Notes under the pieces: generated by a model
The model's input: only the letters and a program-made list of their open reading frames with translations
Told to the model about the DNA's origin: nothing
The model's database searches: none
Translations under genes and position numbers: made by a program
NCBI RefSeq assembly: GCF_041146795.1
Contig: NC_135170.1
Location: 6,066,033 to 6,130,032, forward strand
Direction: 5' to 3'
DNA: 64,000 nucleotides
Source of the DNA: Maylandia zebra
Taxonomy: Eukaryota; Chordata; Actinopteri; Cichliformes; Cichlidae
In this document: piece by piece, positions 22,479 to 33,341 of the stretch
Layout: every line of letters starts with the position of its first letter
Numbering within the stretch: position 1 is the first letter of the stretch

Positions 22479-22748
22479 ATGGCCTCTGACAGTGGACTCA
22501 TCTCTGTGCTTGTCCTGCTAGACCTCAGTGCAGCGTTTGATACTGTCGACCATAATATCCTATTAGAGCGATTAGAACATGCTGTAGGTATTACAGGTGC
22601 TGTGCTGCAGTGGTTTGTATCATATCTATCTAATAGACTCCAACTTGTTTGTGTAAATGGAGAGTCCTCTTCACACACTGAGATTAATTATGGAGTTCCA
22701 CAGGGTTCAGTGCTAGGACCACTTCTGTTTGTATTATACATGCTTCCC
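22479..22748 (+). pseudogene. L2 reverse transcriptase palm fragment
   Basis: Encodes [20 protein letters not shown], then [19 protein letters not shown] and [22 protein letters not shown]. These are RT motifs A and B; the first catalytic Asp is in the LDLSAAFD box. It is cut by the hAT element at 22757. The YxDD region beyond (about 23590-23620) is frame-broken. Confidence 0.8.
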
Positions 22749-22756
22749 TTAGGCAG

Positions 22757-23554
22757 TAGTGATGGGATTTCCAGCTCTTTTTAGAGAACCGGCTCTTTCG
22801 GCTCCGAACCGGCTCTTCAGGTTGTTTTGTTGCTTTAATTAATTTATTATTAACAATAATATAGAATTATGCAGAAAAGGAATTACTAATGTAAAAAAAA
22901 AGTGGTTTTATTTATATATGTTTATATATAACTATGCGGTGGCCCCTAGAGACAAAACACGTACAAACTCTAAAACACATTTCTAGCATGAACTGAACTT
23001 CCAAAACAGAGCTACCTAGATCACTTAAATTACACAATTGAAAGCATGAAAGCATATGTGTATTGCTTGTGTATTTATACACAAGCACTCAACTTTCAAC
23101 TTTTAACTATTTAAATTTTCAGCTTTTTCCTTTTAAAAAAAATTTAAAGTGAAACAACACAAAACACTGCAAACCACAACACAATTAAATATAAATTAAA
23201 ATATGAAAACAAAAAGAAGATGCATATTCTCTGTCATATGGACCTGCATGAATAAACTTTCTGAATCCTTTATCATCTGCAACTGAAAATAGTTGTGGAT
23301 GATTACTATACCTTTCTAATGTGACGTTGTTGTCCCTGACTCTCTTTCTCTCTCTCTCCCTCTGGCTCTATTCCTGTGCTACCAGCATAAAGCACAAGGC
23401 TCGTATGCGGAGTGAAGCGGGGGGGGAGTGCGAGAGAGAGAGAGGGTGAGAGAAAGAAAAAAAAAACACGGCTCGGGATAAGGAGCCGGCTCGCGTCGTT
23501 CACTTCAAAGATTCGGCTCTAAGAGCCATTTCGTTCGCGACCGACCCATCACTA
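22757..23554. mobile_element. Non-autonomous hAT DNA transposon
   Basis: A 798-bp element with terminal inverted repeats TAGTGATGGG...CCCATCACTA and the 8-bp duplication TTAGGCAG (22749-22756 and 23555-23562). Both are diagnostic of hAT. Subterminal copies of GAACCGGCTCTT / AAGAGCC occur at both ends. No transposase frame is present, so it needs a hAT transposase in trans. It splits an L2 copy. Confidence 0.88.
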
Positions 23555-24572
23555 TTAGGCAGCATCATCAGAATGCATAGCATACATTTTCACTGCTTTG
23601 CAGATGACACAATCTTATCTATCCATGAAGCCAGATAACACAATTAGTTAAACAGCAGACCTGAGTGACCTCTAACCTTCTGCATCTAAATTCAGATAGA
23701 ACTGAGGTTGTTGTACTCAGACCTAAAAATCTTAGAAATATGGTGTCTAACCAGATTCTTACTCTCGATGGCATTACCTTGGCCCCCAGTAACACTGTGA
23801 GGAACCTTGTAGTCCTTTATGACCAGGATATGTTCTTCAATACACATATTAAACAAATATGTAGGACTGTTAAATCCAGAATCAAATTTGAAATCACATA
23901 AAATGTCTTGAATAATCAGGCTCCATCTTATCTTAAAGGCCTTATAATACTATATCACCCCAAGAGCACTTTGCTCTCAGACTGCAGGCTTACGTGTGGT
24001 TCCTAGGATATTTAAAAGTAGAATGGCAGACCCTTCAGCTTCCAGGGTTCTTGTATTGAACCAGCTCCCAATTTGGATTTAGAAGACAGACACTATCTCT
24101 ACTTTTAAGAACTGTCTTAAAAATTTATTTCTGATAAAGCACATAGTTAAGGCTGGATCAGGTGACCTTGAATCTTCCCCAGCAGGCTTAGGCTGCTAGG
24201 GGCTTCAAATGATGCACCGAGCATTTCTCCTTCTCTCACCTTGTTTCACTCATGTTTTTATTCACCTCTACATGTAAACATTAGTTGTTAATAATCTCTG
24301 GCTCTCTTCCACAGCATGTCTTTGTCCTGTCTTCCTCCCCTTACCACCGACTGATCTCAGAAGATGACAACCCCGCCCTGAGCCTGGCTCTGCAAAAGGT
24401 TTCTTCCTGTTAAAAGGGAGTTTTTCCTTCCCACTGTCGCTAAAGTGCTCACTCATATGATTGTTAGGGTTTTTTCTGTATTATTGTAAGGTCTTTACCC
24501 TACAATATAAAGTCCCTTGGGGCAACTGTTGTTGTGATTTGGCGCTGTATACAATTGAGTTGAATTGAATCA

Positions 24573-25088
24573 GCTCAGGTATTAAGGTGTTAAACTTTAT
24601 TGTTTAACACTTCATGATTACTTCATGATCAGTGTGAATACAGAAGAAGAGTTTGGACTGGAAGACCCACTGTGGTTGAGCATCAGACACAACTCAAAAC
24701 TATGCTAGAGAGCAGTTCACTTTCCATTGACCAGACTTTTCTGTGCATTAAATTATGAGGAATATATGGAGCTGAACACATCTCTGTGTATCACTCATGA
24801 TGCACAGGCTTTGAATCACTTGTGGTTTCCTGTAAGGCAGACACCTGTTTCTGTGGCTGCTTTTATAATGTAGTCAACTACATACTAGACTATTTCAACA
24901 TCACGCAAAAAAAGGAATCTTTCTGACATCACTGAGACTCAAAACAGGTAACAATTATTATGAAGATTTCACATTAAGAAAGTATCAAGTGTGAAGTGCT
25001 GATGGGACTGATGAAACCAACATGTGACAGAAGAAATTAAGAGGGAATCAGTTGTCACTTTGCTGTGAGAGGCATTTGAGAGTTGAGA
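24573..25088. other. Upstream region of V4
   Basis: No repeat recognised. It contains TGACATCA at 24924-24931, 158 bp before the V4 start codon. This matches the CRE-like core of the decamer known from mammalian TCR beta V promoters. Confidence 0.4.
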
Positions 25089-25547
25089 ATGATGTCACCA
25101 TTTATCATCAGCACTGTTTCTCTCCTCTGTACTGCAGGTATGGTTTTAAAATCTTTATGCTATCTTTATGTATCTTTTTCTTCTTAAAACACATATATTG
25201 CTAAAGTTCACGTTAAAAAATACTTGTTCATGTGCTTGGTTCTAGCTGTTATATGGACTAACGATGTCACACAGACCCCTACTTTACTCCTGAAAACCGG
25301 TGACTCTGCCCAGATGTACTGCCATCACAATCTGCGTGGCAGTTATTACCATATGTACTGGTTTCAGCAGTTACCAGGGGAGAGCTTGAGGTTGATTGTC
25401 CACATGCTGCCTTACAAGGCCCCAGACTTTGGAAACTTTAGTCAAGAAAAATATTCAGCCAACAAGATTGTAAGTGAGAGCGGAGCTTTCACAGTGAAAC
25501 ATCTGGAGCCAAGTGATAGTGGTGTGTATCTCTGTGCTGTCAGCTCA
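25089..25547 (+). CDS. TRBV: V4: T-cell receptor V gene, beta type, apparently functional
   Basis: The leader exon 25089-25137 (MMSPFIISTVSLLCTA plus a split codon) is followed by a 108-bp intron ending in TTCTAG and the V exon 25246-25547. The N-terminus TNDVTQTPTLLLKTGDSAQM is the most mammalian-like of the set and the best single argument for the beta chain. Landmark residues are Cys42, Trp55 (MYWFQQLPG) and Cys113 (VYLCAVSS). The intact frame reads into an RSS at 25548. A solo LTR begins only 71 bp after the nonamer. Confidence 0.88.
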
Positions 25548-25586
25548 CACACTGATGCAGATACCTGCCAGGCTATACCAAAACTC
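25548..25586 (+). other. V4 recombination signal (23-bp spacer)
   Basis: Heptamer CACACTG at 25548-25554 (one mismatch), 23-bp spacer, weak nonamer CCAAAACTC at 25578-25586. An alternative heptamer CACACAC overlaps. Confidence 0.65.
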
Positions 25587-25657
25587 AACAAAGATGACTG
25601 AATATTGGGAAACTGTCAATTTGCGATCAAGGTAATGTGTCACGGAAGTTTGCAATG

Positions 25658-26160
25658 TGTCACAGTTCTGGGCAGGTTCGACCCAGCATTTTGAGTTCTT
25701 ATGTTTTGTTTTATTTTTGCATGATTGTTTTGTTTCTCTGATGTTATGATGATTATTATTATTAGAGTTCCATGTTTCTGTTTATCCGCGTTTAAGGATT
25801 TGTTATTTCATGTATTGTTTGAGTTGCATGTGTTATATTCTGTCTGCCTCTCTGTCTGCGTCTTTGTTTAGTGGTTTCTTGTTTCCTGTTTTATTTTGAA
25901 GGTCTGTGTATCCATCATGTTTCATCCGTGTGTTCTCCCTGCTGTCCGTCATCACTTACCTCTGCCCATCCTTCTTCATGTTCGTGTCCTGGTTCGTGTT
26001 TCGTAGTTTAGTTGTTCCCAGTTCAGATAGTCTGCAGTCCAGTTTGCCGTTTTTCTATTTTGTACTTTACTTTCAATAAACCACCTTCACACCTTTACAA
26101 GTGCCTGCGTTTGGATCCTACTTCATTATCTCCACATGGCTCACTTCACTCGCCGTGACA
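25658..26160 (+). mobile_element. Solo LTR of the hairpin-edged family, copy A
   Basis: A 503-bp LTR, TGTCACAG...GCCGTGACA, flanked by CAATG (25653-25657 and 26161-26165). The 5' edge has CTGGG...CCCAG, and CAATAAA near 26075 supplies a poly(A) signal. Its edge resembles the LTRs of the non-autonomous elements at 35753 and 57976. Inserted 71 bp past the V4 RSS. Confidence 0.85.
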
Positions 26161-26165
26161 CAATG

Positions 26166-26640
26166 TCCACCCGATAGTTCATTTGGATTGAGGTTGGATC
26201 AAATTCATGCCATAAATGAACCACTCGGGAGTTGATTTGGAACTGTATCAAGACCACCTCCTCCAAAGAGTCTGGGTGGGATTGATACTCTCTAATACTA
26301 ATTATAGGATTTGCATCTACTAGCTATGCTGAGGGGTAGCTCTGGCAGCCGCCTGTATTTTTGGTTGATTCCAGCCTTTTTTTTTTTGTTCTGACACAAG
26401 CGGCATCTGATGTGGTCTTCTGCCACTGTAAATCTATCTATATCAAGGTTCAACATGTTGTGTATTCAGAGATGCTCTTCTGCATATCTTGATTTTATCA
26501 AGTGGTTATTTGATATACGACTGCCTTCCCATCAGCTCAGAAAAGTCTGACTATTCTCCTCTGACCTCTGGCATTAACAGAGGTTAATTCCTACCCCAGG
26601 AAAACCCCAGGAAACTGCCACTCAGTGGATATTTTCTCAG
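26166..26640. other. Unassigned intergenic DNA
   Basis: It may contain old DNA-transposon debris, but no ends or coding motifs were recognised. Confidence 0.3.
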
Positions 26641-26649
26641 TTTCAGTTT

Positions 26650-27600
26650 TCTCAGTAACTAATTACTGATTACTTCCCCCAAAAAGTAATCCTGTTACTT
26701 TACTGATTACTTATTTTCAAAAGTAATTAATTACTTTAGTACTTTTTAAAAACACGATTTACAACCTGAATAGGTGATAAAGTGATCTGTCAACCCAGTT
26801 CTACTTTTTCTGCATAATCCATCATACAAAATGTAATCAAATGGAAAAGTCTCTTTTTTTAACTTGTTTTATCAGTTTTAATCTTTTAACTTTATGCATC
26901 AAGCAAAAATTTAATTATATGCAACATTCTCTGACTTGAAGAAATTAGTTTAACATTTAAACCTATTTTCTACACATTCCAGCACATAAAATAATTTTTT
27001 TTGTGTGTGTTTACACTCAGTCTTTCAAATAGATGCAAGTAAAACACAGCAGAAAATAAATAAAGTCAAAGACTCAGCGGTCCTGTTGCTCTATTTTCAC
27101 CTGTAAAGCAGGAGTGTGCTCTGGTGCAGGTGTGGCGCAGCGGTCAGTGGAAGAATCCACGAGTTTCTCTGTGAATTTCCCATTACGTCGTTGCGCACTC
27201 GGTGCTTGTTTAGGGTTTTTTTCGGTGTAAAAAGAAGTTTTCTTCCCACGCACGATGGACGCTAATGTTTTTGTCACTTTATATGGAATCAAACTCAAAG
27301 TAAGGTCAGTACTTCCAAGCTTTAAACGTTGCACGCTCATACTCTCTCTCGCACTCGATATGTGATCCATTGTTGATCTGCAGACAGCTGTTGTCACGAA
27401 CGTCGCACTCGCTTACGTCACTGTCATGAGACATTCTCGCAAAGAAATCACGGTTTTAGTAACGCAGTAACGCAGCGTTCCTACGGGAAAGTAACAGTAA
27501 TCTAATTACCGTTTTTGCAATAGTAATCCCTTACTTTACTCGTTACTTTAAAAAAGTAATCAGATTACAGTAACGCATTAGCGCGTTACTGCCCATCTCT
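26650..27600. mobile_element. hAT-like MITE, copy 1
   Basis: Rich in AGTAATTAATTACTTT-type motifs at both ends. It closes with GCGTTACTGCCCATCTCTG at about 27580-27600, a terminus seen in fish hAT MITEs. The body from about 26700 to 27150 is clearly homologous to 63340-64000 (for example AATAGATGCAAGTAAAACAC). The left terminus looks truncated. Confidence 0.65.
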
Positions 27601-27610
27601 GTATTATATG

Positions 27611-27637
27611 CATGGAGAGAGAGAGAGAGAGAGAGAG
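27611..27637. repeat. (GA)n microsatellite
   Basis: Short GA run next to the MITE. Confidence 0.9.
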
Positions 27638-27930
27638 TTATGCTGTGAAATGCCACATGGTGGAGCCATTCTTACTTTTCAGAACATTGTGTAATTTTAG
27701 ATTAATACCAACACCTGATATAAAAATGTACACAAGAATATGTTAAAGTGTTCTCATCTTAAAAAACAGGAAGGAACAACCAAGAACCAGATGACCATTC
27801 ACATGTAAGGAGGTGGAGTCATGCTGTGCATTACCCACACCCCTTTCATCCTCTTTCCTCCTCAGACCTCAGAGACACAAGCTGATGTGACAAAACTGAG
27901 GAGGAGCTCTCCATTATAGAAGACATTAAA

Positions 27931-28353
27931 ATGATCTACTTTCTCTTTTTCTTTTTTCTAGCAGGTACTGACTCATATTCCTTCTCTCATTTATTCATTG
28001 CAAATAATATATAACAAGAAAAAATGTTCTTGTGTTCTCTCCAGATTGCTGTGTGGGTATCCATCAGACTCCCCCTGCTCTCATCAAAAAGCCCGATGAC
28101 ATGGTGCAGCTAGTCTGCACCCACAATCTAACTGAATACAGAGTGATGTTGTGGTACCAACAGCCAGCTGGCCAGACAGATATGAAATGCATTGGATATA
28201 TCAACTATCGGGATGTCACAGTGGAAGAGACATATAAACAGAATTTCGAGATCAGTGGAGATCTTAGTACAAGTGATATAAAAAATGTTTCACTAATAAT
28301 CCAGTTGACAGGAGCTCAAGACAGTGCAGTGTACTATTGTGCAGCTCGTTTTG
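27931..28353 (+). CDS. TRBV: V5: T-cell receptor V gene, beta type, apparently functional
   Basis: A short leader exon 27931-27964 (MIYFLFFFFLA, almost only aliphatic and Phe) is followed by an 80-bp intron ending in CTCTCCAG and the V exon 28045-28353. The N-terminus is GIHQTPPALIKKPDD. Landmark residues are Cys36, Trp48 (MLWYQQPAG) and Cys110 (VYYCAAR). Extra cysteines are Cys13, Cys14 and Cys60. The intact frame continues up to the RSS heptamer. The leader is shorter than in the other V genes, but its donor and phase fit. Confidence 0.87.
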
Positions 28354-28391
28354 CACGGTGACACAAAATCTTTCTGGTATTTACAAAAACC
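28354..28391 (+). other. V5 recombination signal (22-bp spacer)
   Basis: Heptamer CACGGTG at 28354-28360 (one mismatch), 22-bp spacer, perfect nonamer ACAAAAACC at 28383-28391. Confidence 0.82.
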
Positions 28392-29139
28392 CCAAAGCAC
28401 AGGCTACAAGTGCTGATAGATTTGTAGATGGCACAGAGGAGCAGGCACCTGTTTCTGTGGCTCTCATTTGGGTTTATGTCCTATTAAGGCTGTTCTTTCC
28501 CTAAGACGTTGTGCAGAAATACAGTAGCAAGGTTGGTGTGTGTTTCCAGCAGCATTCATAGGGTTCCTTGGAAAAACTCCTGACAGCTCTTTCTAATACA
28601 CCTCACTAACATGGCTACGGCGGGCTAATAATGTGTGACGATACTATTTAGTTATCACGCATTAACCAAATAATGACTTGGAATCAGCTGAGACTGAAAT
28701 TTACATAACTGGGGCAATAGTGTGGAAACAAATGTGACAGTGCAAAATCAGTTTGTAATAGTAAAAAGTCATTTATTTGTTCAATGATTTCATTTTAACA
28801 TTCTTTGTAATGTGTTGTACCAAATAAAACTTGGTTGCTTTGATATTCATTCTAGGCCATCTCTAGCAGTGGATGGGGATGGACACCAAATTGGCATTTT
28901 CTCCAAGCAATTGAATGTTTTAAAAGAAATCATTTTGTTCAGCCAATGGAAAAAGTACCATAACACAGCAATAACATGAAAATAAGCTTCTTATCTTATA
29001 AGATATTCTATTTTTTCTGATCACAGATACATATTTAAATGTGAACAAGAGGGTGAGACGTGTGCTGAAGGCAGATTACATGTTTACATTTTCTTTTTAC
29101 TAGATATTCATTTTACTCACCAACATTTTTTTTGTTTTA
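28392..29139. other. Intergenic DNA between V5 and V6
   Basis: No gene or clear repeat recognised. Confidence 0.35.
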
Positions 29140-29340
29140 ATAATGATGTATTGCATTTATATAGCGCTTTCCTAGGCACCCAAAGCACTTCACAATTCCA
29201 CTATTCATTCACTCTCACATTCACACACTGGTGCAGGCAAACCACAGTTGTAGCCACAGCTGGGGCAGACTGACAGAAGCGAGGCTGCCATATCGCGCCA
29301 TCTGGCCAACACCAGTAGGCGGTAGGTTAAAGGACACGGC
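29140..29340 (-). mobile_element. LINE 3'-end fragment
   Basis: TTGCATTTATATAGCGCTTT followed by GCACCCAAAGCACTTCACAA is the widespread fish LINE 3' end in reverse orientation (AAGTGCTTTGGG...ATATAAATGCA). No coding part remains. Confidence 0.55.
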
Positions 29341-29983
29341 AAATAATGTAACTAATTTGTAATATCCATTTTCACACTATACATAATTATTGTGTTCCTC
29401 TTGCTACAATAATACAGGGAAAACCACTCGGCGAAGGAAAAACTCCCTTTTAAGAGAAACCTCTGTAGAGATGCACAGAGATGAATAGTCATTGTTTTTA
29501 GCAATTTCGATTCAAAATACATTCTTTGTATATTATAATGGGATGGGTATAGAAGCAGGTCATCTACCAATTGGTTGTGGTGGTTGGTGGTTCGATTCCT
29601 GGCTCTATGCAGACAACAGTGCCCATCCACATCAGAAGTTTAAAGGTTTAAACTTTGTTTTTTTGTTTGATTTTCTGTCAGACAAAATTAATTATTTCCT
29701 CTTAATTTATTAAGTGCAGTAAATCTCTCAAGTATTCACCAAAATTCCCTTTTCAGAGAATTTTCACTTGTTTTGGAGCACCTCAATATAAAATCTTTTC
29801 ACAGTACGCTGTCCCCTAAAAATGAGACTTGACTTTTAACTTCTTCTAGATTCTAAATGAGACGGCTACACTTTAACTGGTGCTGACGTGAGACTTCATC
29901 ATCGTGGTGAGATGCTGTTGCCACTTTGTCTCCTCCCTTTCCTGCACCAGACTCAGAGTTACTGTCAGTCAGCAGGTGTGAAC

Positions 29984-30436
29984 ATGAACAGTTTTTTAAT
30001 ATCAGTTATTATTGCACTGTTGGGGATCAAAGGTAATTATTTACTTAATATTTCTGTCTGCTCAATGCTGCAAGTTTCATGACAAGATTTGATTAAACGT
30101 TAGTATTTTTTCTACAGGGGCATCACCAAATCAAAATGAAAATGTTCATCAGACTCCGACTGATCTCCTGAAGAACATAACTGATGGAGACAAGCTGACC
30201 TGTAAACACAAAGTCAAGAGCTACGACACTATTGTGTGGTATCATTGCCCAGCAGGAGACACCTCTCTGAAGCTAGTTGGTTTTACAAGTTATAAGGAAA
30301 TTCAGACTGTGGAGAAACCCTATGAGGGCTTATTCAGCGTGAGTGGAAATGGAGAGGTTGAAGCATTCCTGCACTTGGGCAAACTCAGGCACCCTGAAAA
30401 CAGCGGGCATTATTTCTGTGCAGTTTCTAGTCCCAC
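29984..30436 (+). CDS. TRBV: V6: T-cell receptor V gene, beta type, atypical RSS
   Basis: The leader exon 29984-30032 (MNSFLISVIIALLGIK plus split Gly) is followed by an 85-bp intron ending in TCTACAG and the V exon from 30118 to about 30436. The N-terminus is ENVHQTPTDLLKN. Landmark residues are Cys45, Trp57 and Cys117 (HYFCAVSS). At the framework-2 position after WY it has His-Cys (WYHCPAG) instead of the usual Lys/Gln-Gln; this adds an odd cysteine at residue 60. The frame is intact, but the signal that follows has a 20-bp rather than 22-23-bp spacer. Recombination may therefore be poor, and functional status is uncertain. Confidence 0.8.
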
Positions 30437-30472
30437 CACAGCAGAAAAGCCTGAAAGTCCTCTACAAAAACC
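30437..30472 (+). other. V6 recombination signal, irregular (20-bp spacer)
   Basis: Heptamer-like CACAGCA at 30437-30443, only 20 bp, then a perfect nonamer ACAAAAACC at 30464-30472. With a 22- or 23-bp spacer the heptamer would be ACCACAG or CACCACA, both poor. Confidence 0.6.
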
Positions 30473-30634
30473 TTCATCTGACCCTGAACACCTGCAGCAA
30501 ACCACATGCCCACAAACCTTTGCAGACAGTGGGAGGAGCTGCGCTGGAGAAGTTGACAGAAAGATACAGCGAATTCTAGTCCTTTTCAAACGGTTGAGTT
30601 CAGCTGGGATTCGAGCTGGTTTATCACATTCAAC

Positions 30635-32137
30635 ATGAACTGGTCTCATCTCTTCATACACATCATCATCTGCATTAAAGGTATTCATAGAGACTCTCTG
30701 TCCTTTAGAATTTTGACTTAGAAGTGGTTTCCATGTTTTCTATTTGTATAAAAACTATAAAACTTTGTAATTTGGGCATTCATAATTGCATTCAGTTAAT
30801 GGTTTTTATTAGTGTTCAATGATCAGACTTTTAGTTTAAACCCTGAAGTCTGAATCCTCAGTTCTAACAATAGCTCGCTGTGCTTTCCCCAGTGTCTTTG
30901 CATTCAGGTAACAAAAATCATTGTGACTGAAATATATCAAAAACAGTTTGTGTTATTTATGTAGAGAGTTCTTCTACTTGTTGTCCAATAGATAGTTTAG
31001 AGGTTCGACTTGAGATTATTTCCTGTCGGTCTTATTTCCTACTACTTGACACTCTTTTTTTATACTGCCAACACTTTATTCACTGTTAGTCACTTATAGT
31101 TTTTTATTCACTTATTCAGTCACTGTCATTTAAAAACTGTGTACATACTGTATATTTTAAGTATTTTTTTTATCTCACTCTTATTGTCTGTTTATGCCCT
31201 GTCCTTATTTTTAAAGTCATGCTGCTCTGTTGTATCTTAATTGCCCCTTGGGGATAAATAAAGTCTCTGATTCTGTCATCAATGAGGACCACAAAGGGTT
31301 AATCTTTTATTGGAAAATTAAGTGCTGCAAAGCATCTGAACTAGTTATTTCCAATTATTTTACCCTTCCATGGTCAGCCTTCAGCAGAGACATGTTCCAG
31401 ATAGTCAGCCACATTAGAGTGATTAGTTCTGATTTTCAGTATTTCCCTCCCTCTGAGTCCGTCTACAAGACAGCAAGACACGGGACAATACAGACCAGGT
31501 TCTAAAAGATTAGGAATTAAAGTTGCTAATAGCTGTTATTTTAAATAGGGAGTCCAGGGGAATGTACACACAAGCACAGGTCATTTAAAGAGGTTAAGAG
31601 AGAGAGTTAGGGATAGGGTTTATAAACTCTCTGATGTCTAATCGTATTATTAATTATCAATTAGCCAACAAACCCTCTTTTAATTCGTCATATTCTCAGA
31701 TTGAACTACATTTTGTGTACTTTTTATTCTAATCCTATAATTAGCAGTTGTCTCAGTGAGCATAGAATCCTTCAAAAGAAATGCCATCAATTTACAACCT
31801 GTCAACTTTTCTTTGTTTCTCTACAGGAGTGTCCCTCGATAAAGAAATAAAGGTTCTTCAAACTCCAGAGCAGCTCCTGAAGCCGCCGAATGAGGAAGTC
31901 AGGCTGACCTGCAAACATAAAAACCAAAACTTTAACACTATTTTGTGGTATCAGCGCTCCAAAGGAGACACTGCTCTGAAGCTGATTGGCTTCATGTATT
32001 ATCAGTCTCCAACTATTGAACCATCATTTGTAGGTCAGTTCAACATTAGTGGAAATGGAGAGAGTGCAGTGGATCTTCACATCCTGAGACCGAGACACCC
32101 TGAACACAGCGCAGAGTACCTTAGTGCCGCAAGATAG
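30635..32137 (+). pseudogene. TRBV: V7: T-cell receptor V gene, beta type, lacks second Cys
   Basis: The likely leader exon is 30635-30680 (MNWSHLFIHIIICIK plus split Gly, GTATTC donor). The V exon 31827-32137 is in matching phase, after an acceptor CTCTACAG. The intron is 1146 bp, ten times longer than in the neighbours; a LINE-like tail (CCTTGGGGATAAATAAAG) lies near 31244. Residues Cys44 and Trp56 (ILWYQRS) are present, but the invariant second cysteine is Ser115 (EYLSAAR; AGT for TGT). The Ig disulphide cannot form. A germline TAG at 32135-32137 abuts the heptamer. The RSS is otherwise fair. Best called an ORF or pseudogene. The V exon is closest in style to V6. Confidence 0.8.
31235..31265 (+). 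mobile_element. LINE 3'-tail remnant in the V7 intron
   Basis: TTGCCCCTTGGGGATAAATA is a common fish LINE 3' terminus. It suggests the long V7 intron grew by insertion. Confidence 0.45.
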
Positions 32138-32175
32138 CACAGTAATGAATGCAGCTCATCTCTCTTACAAAAACT
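32138..32175 (+). other. V7 recombination signal (22-bp spacer)
   Basis: Heptamer CACAGTA at 32138-32144 (one mismatch), 22-bp spacer, nonamer ACAAAAACT at 32167-32175 (one mismatch). Better than that of V6. Confidence 0.75.
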
Positions 32176-33090
32176 GCATATGCTAACAGATGGTAAACCA
32201 CTGGTATCATGTGATGAGGTTGGAAAGCACTGAGATAAGAAGCTTTTTTCCTTCAACGATGCTTCAGTTTAGCCTCCATAACAGTACAGACTGATAAACA
32301 ATAGAATTAAAGCGATACCCCACAAGCGTTTTACAGCTGAGGGGTAATGATGATGTGGTTCAAGCTTCTGGTAGTCAATAAAAGGTAACAGTTTTTAAGC
32401 ATTTAACACTCTTTGTAGTTTTTAATGTTACTTATAGACTAATTGGTCTATATTATAATTTCCATGCTTATTTGGGAAACTGTAAAGGTGAAAATAAAAT
32501 CTATTAAAAAATGATTATGTGTGTGCTTATGTATTATATTAACATAACTATGGCAAGTCATGTCATCCTCCAGCAATTTTATTTTGTGTGAATTCAAAGT
32601 TTACAGTAAAAGAAGTGAATGATTGTTCCTAAATCAGTCCAACCAGCAATTCAGTGTGAGTTTAACAGCTCCTGTGGTCAGGCACAGAAAAGGAAGCTAA
32701 TTCTTTCTGCAGGTCCAGTGTATGTAATGTGTTACTGAAACCCTCCACGTCACAACTTCTGATGATAAGAAGAACAGACCAGACACACTCTGGTGGTTGA
32801 GCCTTGTGTTTTCACTGATACACTTTAGCCTCTGTGGAATGTTTAGTCCAAGTACACGACTCCTGGATCTCGACTCAGGACAGTTATATTTCTCTGTTAA
32901 CCCAAATGTTTTTAGTTCACACCTACACCACACAATGAAGAAAAGATTAAGCTAATTTGTGCTATTTCTGAGGGTTGTTTGGGTTTCCTTTTAGGATGTT
33001 GCAAGCCAGTTCAGATGGGTACCATGGTTATGCATTTAACCCCATCAATTTGGTGCTATATATAAAACATATTTTAAACTAAGGTCTTCC

Positions 33091-33132
<42 letters not shown>

Positions 33133-33341
33133 TGGCGGGAGGGGGGTGCATTTGGAAGAACAAATCCCACAATTGTTAAGTCCCATAGTGTAACCACCCA
33201 AAAAACCATATGATGGCCCTGCTCTTTCTCATTTAGTATAACTATGATCCACTTATCAAAATAAACGATTCCAGAGTCTATTAAAGGTTAGATTCAGCCA
33301 ACAGGTGGAGGTAGAGCACGCAGCATAGAGGCTTGATGAAT
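32176..33341. other. Intergenic DNA between V7 and the 20-kb nest
   Basis: No gene recognised. A GT microsatellite lies at 33092-33131. Confidence 0.4.
33092..33131. repeat. (GT)n microsatellite
   Basis: About 20 GT units. Confidence 0.95.

Larger units (their letters stand above)
21270..24572 (+). mobile_element. L2-type LINE (+ strand), split by a solo LTR and a hAT element
   Basis: Second L2 copy, related to the one at 4255-16900. RT-1 remnants lie at 21280-21400 (ISNLPFIPKIFERVVVKQIT, then NGLFEEF). The RT palm is at 22479-22748 ([20 protein letters not shown] and [14 protein letters not shown]), and a decayed C-terminal part runs over 23563-24130. The 3' UTR and tail end at about 24572 (CAATTGAGTTGAATTGAA). 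Stops and frame breaks are frequent. The interruptions at 21759-22379 and 22757-23554 are both dated after it. Confidence 0.75.

Noticed and set aside
30474..30610. Extension of the V6 frame past its RSS
   Set aside because: The frame stays open by chance past the nonamer; it would be removed by V(D)J joining.
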